Positions 21,799 to 30,453 of a DNA stretch of 64,000 nucleotides are shown piece by piece. The notes beneath the pieces were generated by a model that saw only the letters and a list, made by a program, of their open reading frames with translations, was not told the DNA's origin and made no database searches. This DNA comes from Marinibactrum halimedae. GTDB lineage: Bacteria; Pseudomonadota; Gammaproteobacteria; Pseudomonadales; Cellvibrionaceae. Each line of letters begins with the position of its first letter. Position 1 is the first letter of the stretch. The DNA is taken from positions 104,955-168,954 of the forward strand of contig NZ_JAJQVM010000006.1 in assembly GCF_021234875.1 (NCBI RefSeq), given 5' to 3'. Position numbers and translations under genes: made by a program.

Positions 21799-22737
21799 CT
21801 AAAGCGATTCAGCCGACTTAGTAGCACTATGGCGGCCCGGTGCGTATTGAGCCAATAAATCTCCGATGAGCTGATCCTTATCAACCCAAAGCTGTTGTAC
21901 CCATTGTTGGAATTGGTGTCGAAACTCTTCATCATTTTGATAATCGCCCGAACACAACACATCGGGGATTTCCAATTCTCTCACCTGTACAATCACTTCA
22001 CGCATACGACCACTTAAAAAGTCCCAAAAGCTCGGCACACCTTGAGGGTAAACAATGGTCACATCTAACAGTGAATGAAATTTATCCCCTAAAGAATTCA
22101 CCGCAAACGCTATTCCACCTGCTTTGGGCAGTAGAAGGTGACGAAAAGGCGATTTCTGCTGCTGATGCTTCTTTATAGAAAAACGCGTTCCTTCGAGAAA
22201 GTTCATAACGCTTGTAGGAACCAATGAAAAGCGTTCACAGGCTTTACGAGTCGCCTCCAAGTCTTTTCCGCGCATGTTGGGATTTTTTTCCAAATATTCT
22301 TTAGAAAATCGGCGCATAAACGGAAAATCCAATGCCCACCATGCCTGTCCCATAAGAGGTACTTTGGCAAGCTCTTGTTTTAAGAAAAATTTTAAAAACG
22401 GAATTTTTCGGTTTAATACACTTTGCAGAACAAAAATATCTGCCCAACTCTGATGGTTGGCATTCACCAAATACCAACCCCGGCGACGTAATCGCTCCAC
22501 ACCCTCAACCTGCCATCGACAACGCTGAGTCATGGCCATCCAAACTTTATTACCGCTGATCCAGTTTTCAGCAATAGCAATAAGAATAGGATCTAAGCGC
22601 TTGCGCATTTTGTCGCCACGAAAAATGAGCTTGATGAACGTAAAGAGAAATAATAACGCGCACCAAAAAAGGATATTGATGGACATTAGCAAACAGGCAA
22701 GAACCCCTACGATAGGAGCAGGTAAAAAATTCAGCAT
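21799..22737 (-). CDS. PlsC-type acyltransferase, YihG-like
   Basis: This is a membrane-associated acyltransferase of the 1-acylglycerol-phosphate family. The NHQSWAD motif supplies the catalytic His and Asp, and the substrate-binding block is FLEGTRF. Two hydrophobic segments cover about residues 5-35. The long C-terminal part and spacing resemble the YihG/lysophospholipid acyltransferase branch rather than PlsC itself. It occupies the place between trmJ and the desulfurase gene where pseudomonads have cysE and iscR. Its acceptor is not known. Confidence 0.85.
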   Translation of the reverse strand: MLNFLPAPIVGVLACLLMSINILFWCALLFLFTFIKLIFRGDKMRKRLDPILIAIAENWISGNKVWMAMTQRCRWQVEGVERLRRRGWYLVNANHQSWADIFVLQSVLNRKIPFLKFFLKQELAKVPLMGQAWWALDFPFMRRFSKEYLEKNPNMRGKDLEATRKACERFSLVPTSVMNFLEGTRFSIKKHQQQKSPFRHLLLPKAGGIAFAVNSLGDKFHSLLDVTIVYPQGVPSFWDFLSGRMREVIVQVRELEIPDVLCSGDYQNDEEFRHQFQQWVQQLWVDKDQLIGDLLAQYAPGRHSATKSAESL

Positions 22738-22742
22738 TACTC

Positions 22743-22776
22743 TTTGTATCTCTAAAATTTTTGTATCTCTAATTTG
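22743..22776. repeat. 17-bp tandem duplication upstream of the acyltransferase gene
   Basis: TTTGTATCTCTAAAATT at 22743-22759 is repeated from 22760 with a shared TTTGTATCTCTAA core. It lies between the trmJ stop and the acyltransferase start, a few bases from that start. Confidence 0.75.
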
Positions 22777-22824
22777 AGCACCTCTACGACTTTGTGCTCT
22801 TCAGCTTTGACGAAAAATAGCGGA

Positions 22825-23673
22825 TTAATGCTTCAAATGGCCGGAAGTATCCTGTTCTGATTCCACTTTCTCAGACAAACGAGCTTCCAACTCTGCTATT
22901 TTTTTATCGGTGTGATACACGTAATTTTGGGTCGCAGTCAAAATACCTCGTAAAATATTAATCTCCATTTCATCCAGTCGAGCCCTGTTGTACAAACGCC
23001 GCAGCCTCGTCATGGTCTGGCGAGGATTACTCGGCTCTAAAAAGCCAATATGCTCCAGCGTTCCATGCAAATGCTCAAAATAACTCTCTACGGCTTCATT
23101 TTTCGCCGGCGGCACATCCCAATCATCAAAATGAACAGGCTTACCCGACATCGCCGCCAATGCCGACATACGGAATTCATAGGCCACCACCTGTACCGCT
23201 GTTCCTAAGTTTAAAGCACTGTATTCTGGATTGGCCGGAATATGCACATGATAGTTACACTTATGCAGTTCTTCATTGGTCAACCCTCGGTCTTCTCGAC
23301 CAAAAACGATCGCTACATCATGCTCTGAAGTCTCTGCCCAAGCACGATCACCACATTCTTTTGGTGTCAGCAAAGGCCATGGAATACGGCGTTCACGAGC
23401 ACTGGTGCCCACCACCAAACCACAGTCTTTAATCGCCTCATCCAGCGTTTCCACGACAACCGCCGAATCTAAAATCTCGCCAGCACCAGCGGCACGCCAC
23501 ACTGCCTCTTCTGCGGGAAACTGTTTGGGTGCCACCAAATACAATTGCGATAAACCCATATTCTTCATCGCTCTGGCGGCTGCGCCAATATTGCCTGGAT
23601 GAGTGGTATTCACCAACACTATGCGTACACGATGAAATTGCTCGGGATCGTTATTGGGCTTAACCGTACTCAT
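22825..23673 (-). CDS. trmJ: tRNA (cytidine/uridine-2'-O-)-methyltransferase TrmJ
   Basis: TrmJ is a SPOUT (trefoil-knot) methyltransferase that 2'-O-methylates position 32 of tRNAs. Typical motifs are VLVNTTHPGNIGAAARAMKNMG, VVGTSARERR, IVFGREDRGLTNEEL and YSALNLGTAVQVVAYE. I place the start at MSTVKPNN (282 residues) because AAAGAGAA precedes it; a frame 12 codons longer is open. It is divergent from suhB, as in E. coli. Confidence 0.94.
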   Translation of the reverse strand: MSTVKPNNDPEQFHRVRIVLVNTTHPGNIGAAARAMKNMGLSQLYLVAPKQFPAEEAVWRAAGAGEILDSAVVVETLDEAIKDCGLVVGTSARERRIPWPLLTPKECGDRAWAETSEHDVAIVFGREDRGLTNEELHKCNYHVHIPANPEYSALNLGTAVQVVAYEFRMSALAAMSGKPVHFDDWDVPPAKNEAVESYFEHLHGTLEHIGFLEPSNPRQTMTRLRRLYNRARLDEMEINILRGILTATQNYVYHTDKKIAELEARLSEKVESEQDTSGHLKH

Positions 23674-24079
23674 GTAAAAATTCTCTTTAGGAGGATGATC
23701 AAACACCAAACCTCGTTGGCGTTAAATAAAAATGTGCTGCCTAACCTTTAGAGGGCTATATTATCGCCCAACGCACTGTAAAGCGGCCTAAAAACGGCGC
23801 CGGAGTTTAGCAAATCTGCTAGTGTTGTTACAGGTCTGCTGTTACAATCGCCGGCTTGTTTTTAGGATAACAATTGAATTGGCGTACCATTTTTGCCTCT
23901 TTTTTTATAAATTAAGGCAATAGCAGCTAATTATGCACTTTGTTCGACGCTCGAATATCTATCGGCCCACCTGTCCACTTGAAGCAAGAGGTGGCCAAAA
24001 GAAAAGCGCGCACATGACCCAATTGTTCGTCCCCGCTCTTTAACGTCTTTCGTTTTACCAATCAAATGAGTACCTTTTC
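23674..24079. other. Divergent trmJ/suhB intergenic region
   Basis: This 406-bp gap has no credible gene. It should contain both promoters. A short repeat TCTGCT...GTTACA occurs twice at about 23815-23850. I see no clear terminator or riboswitch. Confidence 0.5.
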
Positions 24080-24898
24080 ATGGAACCCATGCTAACAATG
24101 GCTTTACGTGCCGCACGTAAAGCCGGTGAATTGATGGAGCGCGCCCTTGAGCGTGTTGATCTTCTGGCCATTGAAGAGAAAGGCCGCAACGACTTTGTCA
24201 CTGAAATCGACAAAGCCAGCGAGAAAGAAATCGTCTATCACCTAAAAAAAGCTTACCCAGAACATAACATCCTCGGCGAAGAAGGCGGATACCGAGCTGG
24301 ACGTTCTAGTGATGGCTCAACCAGCGATTATGAGTGGGTTATCGACCCTCTAGACGGCACCACTAATTTCATCCACGGTATTCCACATTTCGCCATCTCT
24401 ATTGCCTGTAAATACAAAGGTAAAGTACAACATGCTGTTGTATTAGACCCCATCAAGCGCGAAGAATTTACCGCCTCTCGCGGAAAAGGCGCCGCACTCA
24501 ACGGACGTCGTATTCGTGTGACGGATCGCAAAAGCTTAAACGGTGCCCTCATCGGCACAGGCATTCCATTCAGTGGCCCTGCTTTAGACAACATCAATCC
24601 CTACCTGGATGCCATGAAAGAAATTGCCAGCCAAACCTCTGGCTTGCGTCGACCCGGAGCAGCAGCCCTAGACCTAGCCTACGTGGCAGCTGGCCGTTTT
24701 GATGGCTTCTTTGAGATGTATTTGAAAGAGTGGGATATCGCCGCTGGTGCACTTTTGGTTCAAGAAGCAGGGGGGCTGATTAGCGACTTTAAAGGCGGCA
24801 TAGACTATTTACAAAGCGGTCACGTAGTGTGCGGATCACCTAAAGTCTTCAAACCTTTACTGCAAACCGTTGGCAAACACCTAAAAGACATAAAGTAA
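24080..24898 (+). CDS. suhB: Inositol-1-monophosphatase SuhB
   Basis: SuhB is a Mg-dependent inositol monophosphatase that in bacteria also takes part in rRNA transcription antitermination. Metal-binding motifs are GEEGG, IDPLDGTTNFIHG and, near the C-terminus, WDIAAGALLVQEAGG. Length is 272 (E. coli 267). The start ATG has only a weak ribosome-binding site. Divergent pairing with trmJ is conserved in gammaproteobacteria. Confidence 0.96.
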   Translation: MEPMLTMALRAARKAGELMERALERVDLLAIEEKGRNDFVTEIDKASEKEIVYHLKKAYPEHNILGEEGGYRAGRSSDGSTSDYEWVIDPLDGTTNFIHGIPHFAISIACKYKGKVQHAVVLDPIKREEFTASRGKGAALNGRRIRVTDRKSLNGALIGTGIPFSGPALDNINPYLDAMKEIASQTSGLRRPGAAALDLAYVAAGRFDGFFEMYLKEWDIAAGALLVQEAGGLISDFKGGIDYLQSGHVVCGSPKVFKPLLQTVGKHLKDIK

Positions 24899-24939
24899 AA
24901 TCTTACCTTCATAACAGTAGGTACACCACTGCTAATAAA

Positions 24940-24964
24940 GGAGTATGGATATTATTCATACTCC
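24940..24964. terminator. Hairpin between convergent suhB and histidine kinase gene
   Basis: GGAGTATG and CATACTCC pair across a 9-base loop about 40 bp past suhB and about 50 bp past the convergent kinase gene. T runs are absent, so its strength as a terminator is doubtful. Confidence 0.5.
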
Positions 24965-25013
24965 TACTATACCGCTTCTGCCTATCTGCTCAGCAGACTC
25001 CCAATCCAAGCGC

Positions 25014-27029
25014 TCAATACTGAGCCTTTGCCCAAGCCCGTTCAATCGCATTGACTAATACCACCACATCCACAGGCTTTGATAAATAATCGTCAAACCC
25101 AGCTTTAATACCCCGCTCAATATCCATAGGCATGGCATTGGCACTGACCGCCAAAACGGGTATCCGCTCCGTAATAGGGTCTTGCTTTAGAATAGAAAGC
25201 ACCTCAAAACCATCCATCCCTGGAAGGTTGACATCCAGTAAAATAATATCCGGCTTTTCAGTTCTCGCCTTGTACAAACCAACAAAACCTTCCGCAGCAA
25301 TGTCCAAGGTTAACCCTTCAAACTTACTGAAAAATTGCTCTAACAAACGAACATTAGCCTGATTATCTTCTACATACAGTAATTTTTTACCCCGAAAAGC
25401 TTTTGTATCCACCCGCTTATCGGAGAGGGATTTATTGGTTCTGCCTGGCATTTCTTCTTCAGACGTAAACTTCGCTTCTGACATTTGAATCTGAAAGCTA
25501 CTGCCTACTCCTTCTTCCGATTCAAAATCCAAATGCCCTCCCATCATTTCCACTAATTTACGAGTGATCAATAAGCCGATACCACTCCCTTCAATATTAC
25601 TGCCTTCCGCACCCAACCGATTAAATGCTTGGAAAAGTTGATTTTTGTGTAGTTCCGAGATTCCCCTTCCTGTGTCTCTTACCGTAATCAATAATGCGTT
25701 ATTCGTTGTAGTGTTTAAACTTACTACAGCTCGACCACCCGGCTTGTTGTACTTAATCGCATTGGATACAAGGTTCAACAACGCTTGCCGAAAACGTACT
25801 TGATCTGCCTGAATATAAAAATCACCGCAATGATTTGGCTCAAAGCTGAGTGATACCTGTTGTTTATCAGCTTGCTGACGACAAAACGAAATAACATCAT
25901 TCACTACCCTTGAAACCAATACCGGCTCCATCGACAACTGCACTTTACCCGCTTCTATTTTCGACAAATCCAATACATCATTAATTAAATTAAGAAGGTG
26001 ATTACCCGCTCGACGAATTTCAGAGATGTTGTCAAGTTGATCATTAGTGAGGTTGTCATCATAGTCAAACAATTGCGTAAAACCCAAAATGGCATTCATC
26101 GGGGTACGCAATTCATGGCTCATACTAGACAGAAATTCAGACTTCGCTTGGTTTGCATGCTCAGCCAATTCCTTAGCCGCTAAAACTCTTTCTTCGGCAC
26201 GTTTAAGTTCGGTGATATCCACATTCGCACCGGACATAAACTCCACTTCACCATTCTCGTCATAAATAACCTGACCACGCCCTCGTATCCAATGCCACTC
26301 ACCGGACTTACCTTTAATACGGTACTCCACATCAAATGGAGTACCATGGGTCATATGATATTCAAGCGCTTGATCGAATTTTTGCCGATCCCCATCATGC
26401 ATAAAAGAGCGCCAGGTTTTATAGCGATCATTGCCTTTATTAACCTCATCATCATCTTGATGGTATCCCAACAACTCCCAGCAGCGTGCCGAAAAATGGA
26501 ACTGCCCTCCCTTACGGCTCCACTCCCAAATCCCATCGTTGGAGGATTCAATAATACGCTGAAAGCGTTTCTCACTTTCCCGCAAATCCCGCTCGGCACT
26601 TTTCTCATCACTGATGTCAAAATTCACTCCAGCAAAATAAATAACCGCACCGGTATCCGCTCGCACTGAGCCGCCACGCGCCTGAACCCACCGCCAACTA
26701 CCATCGGCACACAACAGGCGAAACGTCACATCATAAGGTTTATTTTCAGCAAAGTGGTTTCGCATCGCGACAGGTATCGCATCTCTATCGTCTTCATGAA
26801 CGAACTCTTGAATTTCCTCTAGCGTCTCAATGTTGTCGGTCACGCTTCGGCTATAGCCTAAATCACGCCACAACTGGCCATCTGCTAAGTCGAATTTATT
26901 TTGCACAAGATCCCACTCCCAAAATCCATATCCAGGAATAGAATTAAAACGCTCAAAACGATTTTTTAAATGCTCAATAGAGCGATGCTGGTCTGGGGTC
27001 AATTGTCGATGCAGTGGAGTGATGCTCAT
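25014..27029 (-). CDS. Hybrid sensor histidine kinase, PAS-PAS-HisKA-HATPase-REC
   Basis: This is a soluble 671-residue hybrid kinase with no membrane segment. Two PAS domains (about residues 30-140 and 155-275, each ending in a PAC motif such as WRWVQARGGSV or WHWIRGRGQVI) precede the dimerisation helix with the phospho-accepting His in SMSHELRTPMNA near residue 304. The ATPase domain has N and G boxes (LVSNAIKYNKPGG, DTGRGI, GIGLLITRKLVEMMGG). A receiver domain (about 545-668) has the phospho-Asp in DIILLDVNLPGMDG. The FWEWDL motif in the first PAS suggests a bound cofactor or small ligand. It is 78 bp downstream of a close paralogue. Confidence 0.92.
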   Translation of the reverse strand: MSITPLHRQLTPDQHRSIEHLKNRFERFNSIPGYGFWEWDLVQNKFDLADGQLWRDLGYSRSVTDNIETLEEIQEFVHEDDRDAIPVAMRNHFAENKPYDVTFRLLCADGSWRWVQARGGSVRADTGAVIYFAGVNFDISDEKSAERDLRESEKRFQRIIESSNDGIWEWSRKGGQFHFSARCWELLGYHQDDDEVNKGNDRYKTWRSFMHDGDRQKFDQALEYHMTHGTPFDVEYRIKGKSGEWHWIRGRGQVIYDENGEVEFMSGANVDITELKRAEERVLAAKELAEHANQAKSEFLSSMSHELRTPMNAILGFTQLFDYDDNLTNDQLDNISEIRRAGNHLLNLINDVLDLSKIEAGKVQLSMEPVLVSRVVNDVISFCRQQADKQQVSLSFEPNHCGDFYIQADQVRFRQALLNLVSNAIKYNKPGGRAVVSLNTTTNNALLITVRDTGRGISELHKNQLFQAFNRLGAEGSNIEGSGIGLLITRKLVEMMGGHLDFESEEGVGSSFQIQMSEAKFTSEEEMPGRTNKSLSDKRVDTKAFRGKKLLYVEDNQANVRLLEQFFSKFEGLTLDIAAEGFVGLYKARTEKPDIILLDVNLPGMDGFEVLSILKQDPITERIPVLAVSANAMPMDIERGIKAGFDDYLSKPVDVVVLVNAIERAWAKAQY

Positions 27030-27107
27030 TGAGCGGCCTAGTCAAATTCAGTTCCATATTGATTGTTGTACTAATCTTTGTTTAGTAAAACCACATTAAC
27101 ACAACGA

Positions 27108-29189
27108 TTATTCAGAGTTTAATTGCTGTTGGAAAATTTCATTTAAAATACCAGCCAACCTCACGATATCTAAGGGTTTGGTCATGTAAGCATAAAACCC
27201 CGCTTCTTCCCCTCGTGCAACATCTTTAGACATCGCATTCGCCGTTAATGCGACAACGGGAATATCGCGAGTAATGCTATCGTTGCGCAACACTTCCAAT
27301 ACCTCATAGCCATCAATTACCGGCAAGTTAATATCGAGTATAATCAAATCCGGTCTTTCTGTACGAGCCTTGTACAGCCCCAAAAATGACTCTTCCGCAA
27401 CAACCAATTCAACATTCTCAATATGCTGAAAAAATTGATGCATTAAACGCACATTGGCCTGATTATCTTCGATATAAAGAACTTTACGCTCAGATTGAAT
27501 GGCTAACTGTATTTGTTTCTGTTGCAGGTGACGCTGCGCCAATAATTCATCCGGTAAATCACTCCAATCTTTACGGCTCTTCAGATAAATTTCAAAGCAA
27601 CTTCCGACATCTTCTTGGCTGTATACCGTCATATGGCCACCCATCATTTCCACAAGACGTTTCGTAATGACCAAACCTACCCCAGTACCTTCAATACTGG
27701 TATTTTCCGCTCCAAGTCGATTAAAGGGTTGAAATAATTGCTTTTGCTTTAACTCCGAAATACCAACGCCGTTATCTTCAATACTGATGCACAACGTATC
27801 TTCGTCGTGGGGAAATATTTGGACCCGCACCCATCCGCCATCCAAATTGTATTTAATGGCATTACTTAACAAGTTCAATACAACTTGCTTTAAGCGCACG
27901 CTATCGCAATCCGCAAAAAGATCATCCACACTGTCCAAATCCGCTTGCAATGAAACCGAATGCTTCGCCGCCAAAGGGTGACTTAACCCAACACAATCTC
28001 GAATGACAGAGCTAACTTGTACTGGCTCTAAAGACAAGGTGACATTACCAGATTCAATTTTAGAAAGATCCAGCACATCATTAATCAATTGCAATAAATG
28101 CTCGCCTGCTTTTAGGATTTCACGAATATTTTCTCGCTGATCATCGGTAAGGTTAGCGTCATAATCAAATAATTGCGCAAACCCCATAATGGCATTCATG
28201 GGCGTTCGTAACTCATGGCTCATGCTTGCCAAAAAATCTGACTTCGCCTGATTAGCTCTCTCGGCTGCATCACGAGCATGACTCAGCCTTTCCTCAGCAC
28301 CTTTTAATTCTGTGATATCCATATTGGTGCCGGTTAATCGACAAACTATACCGGAGTCATCGAACTCAAAACGCGCTCGTGTACGTACCCAACGATACAA
28401 CCCGTCTTTACCAGCAATCCGATATTCTAAATCCAATTGTTGTTGGCTTTGCAAACAGAGAGAAAAATCTTCCTGTAAACGAGGAAAATCCTCCTCATGA
28501 ATCCGATTTACCCAAGCTTGTAAAAAGCGATTAATTGGCCCATTGGGCGCTTCACGAGCATCCGCCTCTTCCATAAATTCGTCGAGCGATTGAAATCCCA
28601 AGTGCTCCCAGCATCGATCACTAAACTCCAAGCGATCACCCTCTGATTTCCACTCCCAAATTCCATCGTTAGACGAACTCATAATACGGGAATGGCGTAA
28701 CTTACTTTCGTGCAATCGCTCTTGGGTTTGTTTCATGCTAGAGGATTCAAACGTCACACCCGAAACGTTGATGATCAACCCATGTCGATCCCGGCGAGAC
28801 TGGCCTAAGCTGGTCACCCAAATATAGCCCCCGTCTTTTTTCAGAATACGGTAAGTCATATGGATAGGGGTATCCGACACCATATGCTCTCGCACGGCAT
28901 CTAAGACGATAGAAACATCATCAGGGTGAAAAAAAGCACGGACTTCTACCGCATCGGTAACGGACTCAACCTCTTCAACCGTATAGCCAGCCTGCTGCCA
29001 CAACTGGCCATTGTTGATGAACGTCTGACGGTTAAAGTCCCACTCCCAAAAGGCATAGCCGGGCACTTCACTCAAACACTTGTAACGTAAAAGTACTTTG
29101 CGTTGTTCGGGTGTTAAATCTCCGCATTGCAACCAGTGCATGTGATCGCGCCGGCTAATAACACCTTCGGGCATAACGGGGTTTGTCAT
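27108..29189 (-). CDS. Hybrid sensor histidine kinase, paralogue of its downstream neighbour
   Basis: The 693-residue protein has the same order as the next gene: two PAS domains, HisKA (SMSHELRTPMNAIMGFAQL), HATPase (DNGVGISELKQKQLF, GTGVGLVITKRLVEMMGG) and a receiver (DLIILDINLPVIDG). Long stretches of the kinase core are nearly identical between the two, while the sensor parts differ more, as expected of a tandem duplication followed by divergence in signal. No membrane segment is present. No partner regulator is adjacent, so output may pass through a phosphotransfer protein elsewhere. Confidence 0.92.
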   Translation of the reverse strand: MTNPVMPEGVISRRDHMHWLQCGDLTPEQRKVLLRYKCLSEVPGYAFWEWDFNRQTFINNGQLWQQAGYTVEEVESVTDAVEVRAFFHPDDVSIVLDAVREHMVSDTPIHMTYRILKKDGGYIWVTSLGQSRRDRHGLIINVSGVTFESSSMKQTQERLHESKLRHSRIMSSSNDGIWEWKSEGDRLEFSDRCWEHLGFQSLDEFMEEADAREAPNGPINRFLQAWVNRIHEEDFPRLQEDFSLCLQSQQQLDLEYRIAGKDGLYRWVRTRARFEFDDSGIVCRLTGTNMDITELKGAEERLSHARDAAERANQAKSDFLASMSHELRTPMNAIMGFAQLFDYDANLTDDQRENIREILKAGEHLLQLINDVLDLSKIESGNVTLSLEPVQVSSVIRDCVGLSHPLAAKHSVSLQADLDSVDDLFADCDSVRLKQVVLNLLSNAIKYNLDGGWVRVQIFPHDEDTLCISIEDNGVGISELKQKQLFQPFNRLGAENTSIEGTGVGLVITKRLVEMMGGHMTVYSQEDVGSCFEIYLKSRKDWSDLPDELLAQRHLQQKQIQLAIQSERKVLYIEDNQANVRLMHQFFQHIENVELVVAEESFLGLYKARTERPDLIILDINLPVIDGYEVLEVLRNDSITRDIPVVALTANAMSKDVARGEEAGFYAYMTKPLDIVRLAGILNEIFQQQLNSE

Positions 29190-29423
29190 GACCTATCTCA
29201 ATTGAGTTAACAATGTATTCATCTTCCCACTCTGCAATATCCCTTCGTAAGGGCCACTCATGAGGTATGGAAAATATCGACTCTCCTTGCAAAACCTTCT
29301 CTCAATCCGTAGAACATCTTATATCAATGCACAACTTAACACTTAAGTGTACATCTTTCTAATTCTCTGCACTGATTCAGGCCACTGCCATTAAGACATG
29401 ACTTGTAGCGCAGCTTTAAACGA

Positions 29424-29449
29424 AAAACGGGCCCAACCAGGCCCGTTTT
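29424..29449 (-). terminator. Intrinsic terminator after secF
   Basis: AAAACGGGCC and GGCCCGTTTT form a 10-bp stem with a short loop, about 28 bp past the secF stop codon. T and A runs flank it, so it can work in both directions. The rest of the 29190-29476 gap shows no gene. Confidence 0.88.
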
Positions 29450-29476
29450 AAGAATCATGAGATAAGAACAAAGAGA

Positions 29477-30418
29477 TTAAGGCAGTTCATCGAATTCTTC
29501 GCCTTCTTTTATCGGCTCCATTAAATCTTGTCGATTAATGTTCATCATCATCAATACATTGGCAGCCACGTAAACCGAGGAGTAGGTTCCCACAACCACA
29601 CCCACAATTAGAGCAATGGAAAACCCATGAATAATTTCTCCACCGACTAAAAATAAAGCAATTAATACCAGCAGCGTTGTTAATGATGTCACGAAGGTAC
29701 GACCCAGGGTTTCACTGAGTGAAATATTAATCACCTCTGCAGAAGACGATTCACGGACCCGACGAAAATTTTCTCGAATACGATCTGACACCACAATAGT
29801 ATCGTTCAAGGAGTAACCAATCACAGCAAGGACCGCTGCAAGAACGGTTAAATCAAAATCCAATTGCAGCAGTGAGAAAAATCCCAACACAATAATCACA
29901 TCATGAGCCAACGCAACCACCGCACCGACTGAAAACTTGAACTGAAACCGGAACGCCACATAAGCCATCACCACAGCCAAGGCAAATAGCATCCCTAAGC
30001 CACCATCGTCTCGCAACTCTTCACCCACCTGCGGACCAACAAACTCTAGCTGTTTAAGGGTAATCTTCGCCCCATCCGCACGCAGAGCCTCCATGACCTT
30101 ATCACCCAAATCTGCAGTTGCTTCTTGCTGGAGACGTACCATCACATCGGTCTCTTCTCCAAAATACACCACAACTGCATCTTCGAACCCAGCTGATGCT
30201 AACTGCTCACGTAACTGATTTAAATTAGCCGGAGACTCAAATGCCAACTCCAACTGTGTGCCACCGGTAAAATCCAAACCAAACTTCAAGCCATTTATTG
30301 ACAAAGAAGCAATAGAGACGATCAACAGCAATGCCGACAACATGGTCGCCACTTTTCGATATGCCATAAAGTCAATGACTTTGACATGAGTAATTTGTTT
30401 TTCTGATGTTTCCGACAT
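29477..30418 (-). CDS. secF: Protein translocase subunit SecF
   Basis: SecF pairs with SecD to use the proton gradient for late steps of Sec export. There are six predicted membrane segments; the first is near residues 22-42 (ATMLSALLLIVSIASLSING). The conserved GLDFTGGTQLEL motif follows, and the VIGYSLNDTIVVSDRIREN block lies in the C-terminal half. Length is 313 (E. coli 323). It follows secD by 35 bp. Confidence 0.96.
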   Translation of the reverse strand: MSETSEKQITHVKVIDFMAYRKVATMLSALLLIVSIASLSINGLKFGLDFTGGTQLELAFESPANLNQLREQLASAGFEDAVVVYFGEETDVMVRLQQEATADLGDKVMEALRADGAKITLKQLEFVGPQVGEELRDDGGLGMLFALAVVMAYVAFRFQFKFSVGAVVALAHDVIIVLGFFSLLQLDFDLTVLAAVLAVIGYSLNDTIVVSDRIRENFRRVRESSSAEVINISLSETLGRTFVTSLTTLLVLIALFLVGGEIIHGFSIALIVGVVVGTYSSVYVAANVLMMMNINRQDLMEPIKEGEEFDELP

Positions 30419-30453
30419 AATTCTCTGCCTTACAAAAACGGATTTAAAACACG

